NCBI GenBank assembly: GCA_026003215.1
Contig: BPGV01000001.1
Span: forward strand, 919,001-983,000
DNA from: Bacteroidia bacterium
GTDB lineage: Bacteria > Bacteroidota > Bacteroidia > SpSt-205
Length of the DNA stretch: 64,000 nucleotides
Direction: 5' to 3'
Of the stretch, positions 16,652 through 23,028 are shown one piece after another. Positions within the stretch are counted from its first letter, which is position 1, and every line of letters starts with the position of its first letter. The position numbers were made by a program, and so were the translations under genes. Below the pieces are notes generated by a model. The model ran no database searches. It was not told the origin of the DNA and saw nothing but the letters and a program-made list of their open reading frames with translations.

Positions 16652-16995
16652 GGGGGTGACCGGATTTGACAGCTAAGGGAACGGGAAGGCGCATGCGGGG
16701 TTCGCTGTCCTCCTCGCAAAAGGGCAGCCATATAAGAAGTGCCGAAACTTCTTACGCGCTCGCTGCCTAATATAGGCAGCGCGGGGAAGGGAAGCCCCGC
16801 CTGAGGCGGAACTTCTCCCGTCGGTAATATCAGGCTTGGGCGGAGGCAGTCCCGGCCTTCGCCGACAGGAAGGGACTGCGGAAGCGAGCGGAACTGCCCC
16901 TGGTTCCCCGCTTCCTAAGGTGCCGCAGGGGCTAAGCATGTAGGGCCTTTCCAGGTACCTTAGACTGGACGCGGGTTCGACTCCCGCCACCTCCA
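16652..16995 (+). ncRNA. ssrA: Transfer-messenger RNA (tmRNA)
   Basis: A one-piece tmRNA of about 344 nt that rescues stalled ribosomes. The 5' end GGGGGTGACCGGATTTGACA and the 3' end with T-loop GGTTCGACTCCCGCC are typical. GGGGGTG (16652-16658) pairs with CACCTCC (16988-16994), leaving A16995 as discriminator; CCA is not encoded. The tag frame at 16741-16770 reads GCC GAA ACT TCT TAC GCG CTC GCT GCC TAA, giving the degradation tag AETSYALAA, close to other bacterial tags ending ALAA. The tag stop lies in the loop of the expected hairpin GCTGCC/GGCAGC. The exact 5' resume codon is inferred by analogy. Confidence 0.95.
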
Positions 16996-16998
16996 CTT

Positions 16999-17763
16999 GT
17001 GCGTGTATGGGTATGGGGGATTGCCCTCCTCGGCGTAGGCGTGGGCATGACCGCTTATTTCTTCCCCGTGACTCAAGAGTGTTTTTTGTGCCCCCCAACA
17101 AAAGAAGCGTGGTTAGGTACGGACCCCTTAGGTAGGGACATAGCCGTGCGGCTTTTGCGGGCATGGAGCCTGACCACCGGTATAGCACTGGGGGCAGCTA
17201 TGCTGAGCACGGGCTTGGGGACAATCGTAGGGCTCGTGGCGGGTAGCCAACGAGGCATCTTGGATAGCCTGCTCCTAATAGGCGTGCAAACCCTATGGGT
17301 GGTGCCAGCCCTTCTGTGGGCAGCCTTGCTGGCTTTCGTCGGTGGCAAAAACTGGCTCACCCTGATAACCGCTATCGGGCTAAGCACCTGGGTAGAAACA
17401 GCCCGCCTTATCCGTATAGAGACCCAGAAACTTTGGCGCTTCGCTTTTGTAGAAGCCGGACGCGCCTTAGGCCTGCCACACAAGCGCCTCCTGCGGCGGC
17501 ATGTACTCCCTAACCTTTGGCCTATTGTACGCACCCAGTTTTTGCAAGTCTTTGCCACCGCTACCCTTATAGAAGCTGGTCTGAGCTTCGTCGGCTTAGG
17601 TCCCACCGGCGAAAATGTAAGCTTAGGTACCCTCCTCTTTGAGTCTATTCAATGGCTTACCCTCCCCCAGGGCCTCGTGCAGGGTCTCCTGGCCGGGACC
17701 TTGTTGAGCGGAACGGTATTTGCCGTATATTCGCTTACTGGCTATGGGCGCGACTCTTTCTGA
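16999..17763 (+). CDS. ABC transporter permease, dipeptide/nickel (DppC-like) family
   Basis: A 254-residue inner-membrane permease of the binding-protein-dependent type. It has an N-terminal helix, then LGTDPLGRDIAVRLLRAW near residues 38-55, the usual OppC/DppC entry segment, and the EAA loop near 152-171, EAGRALGLPHKRLLRRHVLP, which contacts the ATPase. About six helices are expected. The GTG at 16999 lies only 4 bases after the mature tmRNA end, with no -7 box in the usual place, so it is probably expressed by read-through from the tmRNA promoter. The partner permease, ATPases and binding protein are not in this window. The next gene starts inside its last 20 bases. Confidence 0.85.
   Translation: MRVWVWGIALLGVGVGMTAYFFPVTQECFLCPPTKEAWLGTDPLGRDIAVRLLRAWSLTTGIALGAAMLSTGLGTIVGLVAGSQRGILDSLLLIGVQTLWVVPALLWAALLAFVGGKNWLTLITAIGLSTWVETARLIRIETQKLWRFAFVEAGRALGLPHKRLLRRHVLPNLWPIVRTQFLQVFATATLIEAGLSFVGLGPTGENVSLGTLLFESIQWLTLPQGLVQGLLAGTLLSGTVFAVYSLTGYGRDSF
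17726..17733 (+). promoter_or_regulatory. Possible -7 promoter box inside the permease gene
   Basis: TATATTCG (one mismatch) lies 10 bases before the phosphatase ATG at 17744, within the preceding reading frame. Confidence 0.4.
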
Positions 17764-19072
17764 AATCCCCCAGGGCTTCTCGGTAGAGGAGCTTATTCGC
17801 CAGCTGGAAATCAAGCGCGGCGAAGTAGAAGCCCTCCAAGAGGTCGTCCGCCTATTAGCCCCAAATGTCCGGGACACAGCGCTCCTGGTCTCTGTAGCTT
17901 CCATTTTGCGCAGCCGCTTCGGGGTAGAGCGGCTCGCCTACATCCATACCTTCACGCCCAATCATACGCCTAAACTGGCTTACTTCCACAACTTCCCCAG
18001 CATCTCTCAAGAAGCGCTGCGCGAAGCGGTCACTTATACCACTACAAGCGCTCCCAAAGCCGGGAGCTTCCTCGCCCACATGGGCGTGGAGATTGTGATG
18101 CCACTGGGACGCTTCATAGGACCCTCCGCTCGCGTACGCGTAGTGGAACCGCGCGCCTGGTGGCTCTTGGGCCGCTTCGCCGACACCGAAGAAGAAAAAG
18201 CCAGTGACCTCCTCTACTTAGAAATCATCGGCATGCTCATCACCGTCTATCTGGAAAATGCTTTCTTCCAAGCCCAGCAGCACCAAGCCGAAATCCTCAA
18301 GCTCCAGCAACAAGCCTATGAACAAGAGCTCTCTTTAGCTTCGCGCATCCAGCGCCGTATCCTCTCCACGGCCAACCCCGCCGTACATCCCCGCTTAGAG
18401 ATTGCTACTTTCCACCTCCCCCATAAAGGCGTAGGGGGAGACCTCTTTGACTTTATCCGCTTGGGGGAAAACCGAATCCTTTTCTATATCGGGGATGTGT
18501 CCGGCAAAGGCATCTCGGCCGCCCTCATCATGTCTAACCTCCAAGGCCAAATCCGTTCCCTGGCCGAACTCAATATTCCGCTCTCAACCCTTCTGGCACA
18601 GCTTCACCGTCGCCTCCTCCAACTATACGGCGAGGAAGATAATGGGTTTGTCACCCTCTTTCTGGGGCTTATAGAAATAGACAGTACTGGGCAAGCCCAC
18701 CTTTCCTACTTCAACGCGGGGCACCCGCCCGTGCTGGTGCTAAAACCCGGCGTGCTCCAAGAGCTTCCCGCTAATCTCCCTATGCTCGGCATAGATATCC
18801 CGGGCTTGCCGGAGATAGCCTCTCTACCCCCTGCCCAAGCAACCCTCGCTTCTGGCGATCTTTTCTTGGCTTATACGGATGGACTGATAGAACAGCTCAA
18901 CCCCCAAGGCCACCCCCTCGGCCTGGAAAGCCTCAAAGGCCACCTGCAAAACTTCTCTGGGAAAAGCGCAGAGGCCCTCCTCGCCTACACGGAAAACTTA
19001 CTCAATGCCCACCGCGGTGACCTGCCCTTAGAAGACGATACCAGCCTCATCACATGTCACCTGCTTCCTTAG
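17744..19072 (+). CDS. RsbU/SpoIIE-type serine phosphatase with N-terminal sensor region
   Basis: A 442-residue PP2C-like phosphatase of the kind that dephosphorylates anti-anti-sigma (STAS) proteins in partner switching. Residues about 1-170 form a GAF-like sensor region, 175-205 a coiled linker, and the rest the SpoIIE domain. Metal-binding and core motifs are intact: GVGGDLFDF near 227-235, IGDVSGKGISAALIM near 248-262, FNAGHPPVLVL near 323-333, LAYTDGLIEQ near 374-383 and EDDTSLITCHL at the end. The ATG at 17744 lies within the permease end. It heads an operon with a peroxiredoxin-like and a universal-stress protein. A STAS protein is encoded at 29524-29886; pairing is a guess. Confidence 0.87.
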   Translation: MGATLSEIPQGFSVEELIRQLEIKRGEVEALQEVVRLLAPNVRDTALLVSVASILRSRFGVERLAYIHTFTPNHTPKLAYFHNFPSISQEALREAVTYTTTSAPKAGSFLAHMGVEIVMPLGRFIGPSARVRVVEPRAWWLLGRFADTEEEKASDLLYLEIIGMLITVYLENAFFQAQQHQAEILKLQQQAYEQELSLASRIQRRILSTANPAVHPRLEIATFHLPHKGVGGDLFDFIRLGENRILFYIGDVSGKGISAALIMSNLQGQIRSLAELNIPLSTLLAQLHRRLLQLYGEEDNGFVTLFLGLIEIDSTGQAHLSYFNAGHPPVLVLKPGVLQELPANLPMLGIDIPGLPEIASLPPAQATLASGDLFLAYTDGLIEQLNPQGHPLGLESLKGHLQNFSGKSAEALLAYTENLLNAHRGDLPLEDDTSLITCHLLP

Positions 19073-19587
19073 AAAAGACCCTCGCCACTTACACCCACCC
19101 GCTTACGGGCGAGAACCTTCCCGCCGCTACCCTCCCCGACCTCCTCAAAAGTACTCCCCTGCTATGGTTACAGTTCCTGCGGCACCTGGGGTGCATCTTT
19201 TGCAAAGGACTCGTCCAAGATACACGAACCTTCATTGAAAAGTGGGACAGGGGCCCCAAACCTCTTCTTGTTTTTATACACCCAAACACCTTAGAAGAAG
19301 GAAAAGCGTTCTTTGCTCGCTTTTATCCGGGGGCCGTGCATATTGCGGACCCAGAGCTTCGGTTGTATCGCCTTTTTAAGGTAGGCCGAGCGAAGCCTCT
19401 CCTCCAGTTACACCCCCGTAATCTCCTCCACTTCCTCTCCCTCACAAAACGAGGCCTCACCAACGATAGACCTACGGCTGACCCGCTTGTACTCCAGGCC
19501 TCGCTGCTCTTCCGAGAAGGTAAGCTTATCTGGAGCTACTATGCCAAACGACTTAGCGATGTTCCCGACTGGAGAAAATACCCTTAA
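19054..19587 (+). CDS. Peroxiredoxin-like (AhpC/TSA-2 type) protein
   Basis: A 177-residue thioredoxin-fold protein. The motif RHLGCIFCKGL near residues 43-53 gives a CXXC pair after a hydrophobic strand, as in the AhpC-TSA_2 (peroxiredoxin-like 2) group. PLLVFIHPNTLEEGKAFFARF near 69-89 and IADPELRLYRLFKVGRA near 96-112 follow the order of that fold. No signal peptide is seen, so it should act in the cytosol, perhaps in redox defence; the substrate is unknown. Its ATG overlaps the phosphatase end by 19 bases and its own end overlaps the next gene by 47 bases. Confidence 0.72.
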   Translation: MSPASLEKTLATYTHPLTGENLPAATLPDLLKSTPLLWLQFLRHLGCIFCKGLVQDTRTFIEKWDRGPKPLLVFIHPNTLEEGKAFFARFYPGAVHIADPELRLYRLFKVGRAKPLLQLHPRNLLHFLSLTKRGLTNDRPTADPLVLQASLLFREGKLIWSYYAKRLSDVPDWRKYP

Positions 19588-20431
19588 GGTTCTGGCGCCA
19601 TTGGCGCTGGATTCTTCTAATGAAGAGGACATTCTTTTGAGCTTTCATCATCTTTTCCGGGGGATGAGTGGGCCTGCCCACCTGCGCCTCTATCATGCCA
19701 TCACTGCAGAAAGGCTGCGATTCTCTCCCACAGCTGGCGAGAGCTTCCTCCACCAGTTCCAAACCCTACGAGAAGAATCAGAAAAGCAGTTACGCACCTA
19801 CACGAGCCTCCTACAGGAACGCGCCCCCGCCCATCTGCAAGTAGATTTCTGGGTAGAAAGTCAGGATGTGGCTTCCCCGGCGGAAGAGATAGCCCAATAC
19901 CTCTTACGCGAAGCCTTTTCCCTCTTGGTAGTGACCTTCAAGCAACGCCGCCGGTGGGAACGGTTCTTTGGGACTACGGCCCTGTGGGACATTTTGGAAA
20001 CCGCGCCTATTCCCATGCTTGTCTTGCCTGCACCTCTTACTATCCCACCTAAACGCATCCTGTGGGCAGGCGCGCTCTCTGCCGAAGAGTTTCCCCTCCT
20101 TCATCCCCTCATTCAACTGGTCAAAACCCTCAAGGCTACCCTCTACTGCGCTAAAATCAGTACGCCTTACGCCTTCACCACCCACCGAAGCTTCCAAAGG
20201 CATGTGCTGGCCATGTGTGACTATATCATAGACCACATAGACCCCGACTTCGTGCCCGAAGAGTGCTTGCTGTACGCAGACAAGGATTTGGGAGAAGGCA
20301 TCCTGCACGCCACCCAGGACTTCCTTATGGATGTCGTAGCCCTCTCCGCCAATGAAGCCTTGGACTGGAAAGTATTAGATAAACTGCTGAGCCAACAGGT
20401 ACCCCTCCTGCTCTTGCGGCACAAAGGATAG
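19541..20431 (+). CDS. Tandem universal-stress-protein-like protein
   Basis: About 296 residues, two USP-like alpha/beta halves. The first half has VLAPLALDSSNEEDILLSF near residues 17-35 and AFSLLVVTFKQRRRWERFFG near 122-141, followed by ETAPIPMLVLPAP, which is the usual closing strand of a USP domain. The second half begins KRILWAGALSAEEF and ends VPLLLLRHKG. The canonical ATP-binding GX2GX9G(S/T) motif is not evident, so it may be a non-nucleotide-binding member. The start is ATG 19541 or 19559, both inside the preceding gene. It is the last gene of the phosphatase operon. Confidence 0.65.
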   Translation: MPNDLAMFPTGENTLKVLAPLALDSSNEEDILLSFHHLFRGMSGPAHLRLYHAITAERLRFSPTAGESFLHQFQTLREESEKQLRTYTSLLQERAPAHLQVDFWVESQDVASPAEEIAQYLLREAFSLLVVTFKQRRRWERFFGTTALWDILETAPIPMLVLPAPLTIPPKRILWAGALSAEEFPLLHPLIQLVKTLKATLYCAKISTPYAFTTHRSFQRHVLAMCDYIIDHIDPDFVPEECLLYADKDLGEGILHATQDFLMDVVALSANEALDWKVLDKLLSQQVPLLLLRHKG

Positions 20432-20453
20432 CCTCCTTCTGCGCGGACCCTCG

Positions 20454-20461
20454 TAGTTTTG
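20454..20461 (+). promoter_or_regulatory. -7 promoter box of the SDR-DUF1015-maf operon
   Basis: TAGTTTTG, 4 bases before the ATG at 20466. Confidence 0.62.
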
Positions 20462-20465
20462 CGGT

Positions 20466-21323
20466 ATGGAAACATGGCTCATCACTGGGGCCGGTCGGGG
20501 GATCGGCCGAGCTATCGCTGAGGTCGCCTTAGAAGCGGGACACGTCGTTATCCCCACAGCCCGCCGGCCGGATACCCTCTCCGACCTCAAAAAAGCGTAC
20601 CCTGAACGGTGCTTCCCTTCCCCCCTGGATGTACGTGAGCGCACGCAAGCCTTCGCGCTGGCCCAAATCCTCGCCAGCCAAAACCGCTCGCCTACCGTCC
20701 TCGTCAATAACGCCGGCTATGGGTTAGTCGGCGCCTTAGAAGAGCTGCCCGAGGAGGCCATCCGCCGCCAAGTAGAGACTAATCTCCTTGGGGTCATTTG
20801 GGTCACCCAAGCCTTCCTCCCCACTATGCGGGAAAAAAAACATGGGTTCATTTTCAATATCTCGTCTATTGCAGGCTATTTTGGCTTCAAAGGCAGTACC
20901 CTGTACAACGCCACCAAGTTTGCGGTCACAGGGCTCAGTGAAGCCTTAGCCCAAGAAGTCGCCCCCTGGAACATCTACGTCTGCAACGTGGCGCCGGGGC
21001 CCTATCGTACCGACTGGGCGGGCAGTTCCTTGGAAAAGGCCCCCTCCTTAGCCCAGGTAGACCCTCAGAGCCCCTACTACGAGCTGCATGCCCTCATGGC
21101 AGAGCGTTATGCCCAAATGGATAGGCAACAGCCCGGCGACCCCAAGCATATTGCGCGCGTGCTTCTCTCCTGCGTACAAATGGGCTGGGCCCCCAAGCAC
21201 CTCATCTTAGGCGATGAAGCCCGCCAAACCTGGGAAAAGTACCTCCCGCTGCGCCAGTTTCCCGAGCTTCAGTTTATCGGTCATAGGGAGACTGCTCCTG
21301 TGCCCCCCTCGCCTACTCCATGA
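20466..21323 (+). CDS. Short-chain dehydrogenase/reductase
   Basis: A 285-residue classical SDR, an NAD(P)-dependent oxidoreductase with unknown substrate. The cofactor motif TGAGRGIGRAIAEVAL is at residues 7-22, NNAGYGLVGALEEL near 79-92, the catalytic Ser in NISSIAGYFG near 134-143, and YNATKFAVTGLSEAL near 149-163 with the YXXXK dyad. ARRPDT after the second strand suggests NADP preference because of the basic residues. Its stop overlaps the next start as ATGA, so it is coupled to a DUF1015 gene. Confidence 0.9.
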   Translation: METWLITGAGRGIGRAIAEVALEAGHVVIPTARRPDTLSDLKKAYPERCFPSPLDVRERTQAFALAQILASQNRSPTVLVNNAGYGLVGALEELPEEAIRRQVETNLLGVIWVTQAFLPTMREKKHGFIFNISSIAGYFGFKGSTLYNATKFAVTGLSEALAQEVAPWNIYVCNVAPGPYRTDWAGSSLEKAPSLAQVDPQSPYYELHALMAERYAQMDRQQPGDPKHIARVLLSCVQMGWAPKHLILGDEARQTWEKYLPLRQFPELQFIGHRETAPVPPSPTP

Positions 21324-22456
21324 TCCAACCCTTCCGAGCGTGGGTATACCGCACACAGCCGCGCGTCGCCCCCGTCATAGATGCCCTATCCCCCACCGAA
21401 CTCCAAGCCCTCCGAGCAGACCCTTTCCAAGCTATCCATATCGCTTTCCCTACGCATCCTTCTGACCTACCCCACCTCTGGCAAAAATGGCTCCAAGAAT
21501 CCGTACTCACCCCCGAACCCCTGCCCGTTATGTACGCTTATAGCCAGACCTTTTACCGATACGGAGAGCGCGCCATCCCCCACCAACGCATAGGGATAAT
21601 TGCTGCCCTTCCGACCGCTACGACGCTCTTGCCCCACGAAGCGGTCCTACCGGAACGCATACTGGGCCTCCAGACAGCACTTGCCGCGCTCCCTGTTCAA
21701 ACTACCCCCATCCATGTATTAGCGGCTGGGGCCTGGGAAAACCTACGCCCGCTGCTTCAAGCGTACTTGAGCTGCCCGCGTTTCTCTGCTGCCAGCTCCG
21801 ACGGCGTCATGCACCGCTGGAGCCCCATTCACCACCGAGGCCACCAAGAGCACATAGCCCAAAGCCTCCCTCAAGGCCCCTTTTTTATCGCCGATGGGCA
21901 CCACCGCTGGCAAGCTATCCTGCGGCAACAGTTACCTTACTTCTTGGCGTACATCACACCCACCGATGACCCCAGTCTGTATATCGCTCCTACCCACCGC
22001 TTCCTCCCCCATCCGCACATAGATTTGGCTAAACGCATGGAAAAACACTTTAGCCTCCACCCGACCGCGGCACGCGTTCCCTTGTGGGCTGAAGTACAAG
22101 GCCTTAAGCATGCCATAGGCATAGTAGCGCCTGGAGGGAAAGCTTGGACTGCTCGCCTCCGCCCCCCTTATTGGAGCTACCTGCAGGAGAGGCCGCTTGT
22201 CGCTTGGGTCCATGAGTGGGTACTCCAGGGACTTCCCGTGCAGTTTTCTCGGGAGCCGGCCCCGCTGGTAGAAGCCGCGCACCGAGGGGAAGGTTGGGCC
22301 TGTTTGCTACCTCCTTTAGACATAGCGTATGTATGGCAAGCCGCCCAACAGGGCAACCCTCTCCCGGCCAAAGCCACTTATTTTTTCCCCAAAGTACTCA
22401 GTGGCCTTTGTTTCGCCTATGAAGATAGTGTTAGCGTCGGCCTCCCCGCGGCGTAA
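21320..22456 (+). CDS. DUF1015 family protein
   Basis: A 378-residue protein of the DUF1015 family (SerK-like free serine kinase relatives are known in this superfamily). Characteristic segments are RAWVYRTQPRVAPVIDAL near residues 6-23, VMYAYSQTF near 71-79, FFIADGHHRWQAILRQQ near 190-206, and the paired His-His-Arg that marks the family. The C-terminal half is divergent. The function here is not established; some homologues phosphorylate serine. It is coupled upstream by ATGA overlap and overlaps the Maf gene by 38 bases downstream. Confidence 0.82.
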   Translation: MIQPFRAWVYRTQPRVAPVIDALSPTELQALRADPFQAIHIAFPTHPSDLPHLWQKWLQESVLTPEPLPVMYAYSQTFYRYGERAIPHQRIGIIAALPTATTLLPHEAVLPERILGLQTALAALPVQTTPIHVLAAGAWENLRPLLQAYLSCPRFSAASSDGVMHRWSPIHHRGHQEHIAQSLPQGPFFIADGHHRWQAILRQQLPYFLAYITPTDDPSLYIAPTHRFLPHPHIDLAKRMEKHFSLHPTAARVPLWAEVQGLKHAIGIVAPGGKAWTARLRPPYWSYLQERPLVAWVHEWVLQGLPVQFSREPAPLVEAAHRGEGWACLLPPLDIAYVWQAAQQGNPLPAKATYFFPKVLSGLCFAYEDSVSVGLPAA

Positions 22457-23003
22457 GGCGCTGCTGAGCCTACTCCCCTGGCCCGTAGAAGTACGGCCTA
22501 CCCATGTCCCCGAAGACGGCTTAGACCACCTCTCCCCGGCCCAGCAAGCAATGGCCTTAGCCGCAAGAAAAGTCAGCCCCCTCCTGCCTACGCTCCTGCA
22601 GGAGGAAGTAGCTATCGCCGCCGATACACTTGTGATTCTGGAAGGCACTCGCTTAGGGAAACCCCAAACCTCCGAGGAGGCGGAGCAGTTTCTGCGGCGG
22701 CTTTCCGGCCGCTGGCACACCGTCTATACCGGCGTCGCCGTGGCCACCACCCGCCACCTCTGGACTTTTTACGAGGAGACCGGGGTACGCTTCCGGCCCC
22801 TACCGGACGCTCTTATAAAAGTCTACATAGAAACAGGCTCATCCATGGATAAAGCTGGTGGTTATGGGGCACAAGACCTTATCGGTGTAGCAGGCATAGA
22901 GCAGATTATAGGTGACTTCTATACTGTCATGGGGCTGCCTGTGCAAAAACTAACTCTATTTTTGGAACGGCTTTTTGGGGCGGACTTATATAAGTCTGCC
23001 TAA
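22419..23003 (+). CDS. maf: Maf-family nucleotide pyrophosphatase
   Basis: A 194-residue house-cleaning nucleoside triphosphate pyrophosphatase that hydrolyses dTTP/UTP or modified nucleotides. It begins MKIVLASASPRRKALLSLL, the Maf signature with the SXSPRR loop, and continues with VAIAADTLVILEGTRLGKP near residues 64-82 and SGRWHTVYTGVAV near 97-109. GGYGAQDLIGVAGIEQIIGD near 146-165 corresponds to the conserved C-terminal stretch. The ATG at 22419 is inside the DUF1015 gene. Third gene of the operon. Confidence 0.93.
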   Translation: MKIVLASASPRRKALLSLLPWPVEVRPTHVPEDGLDHLSPAQQAMALAARKVSPLLPTLLQEEVAIAADTLVILEGTRLGKPQTSEEAEQFLRRLSGRWHTVYTGVAVATTRHLWTFYEETGVRFRPLPDALIKVYIETGSSMDKAGGYGAQDLIGVAGIEQIIGDFYTVMGLPVQKLTLFLERLFGADLYKSA

Positions 23004-23013
23004 GGCAAATCCT

Positions 23014-23021
23014 TACCTTTG
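23014..23021 (+). promoter_or_regulatory. -7 promoter box of the TPR-phosphatase gene
   Basis: TACCTTTG, 7 bases before the GTG start at 23029. Confidence 0.62.
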
Positions 23022-23028
23022 CTTAGCT

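Noticed and set aside
16960-16995. A separate tRNA suggested by the GGTTCGACTCCCGCC T-arm
   Set aside because: It is the 3' tRNA-like end of the tmRNA; no anticodon arm is present and it pairs with the tmRNA 5' end.
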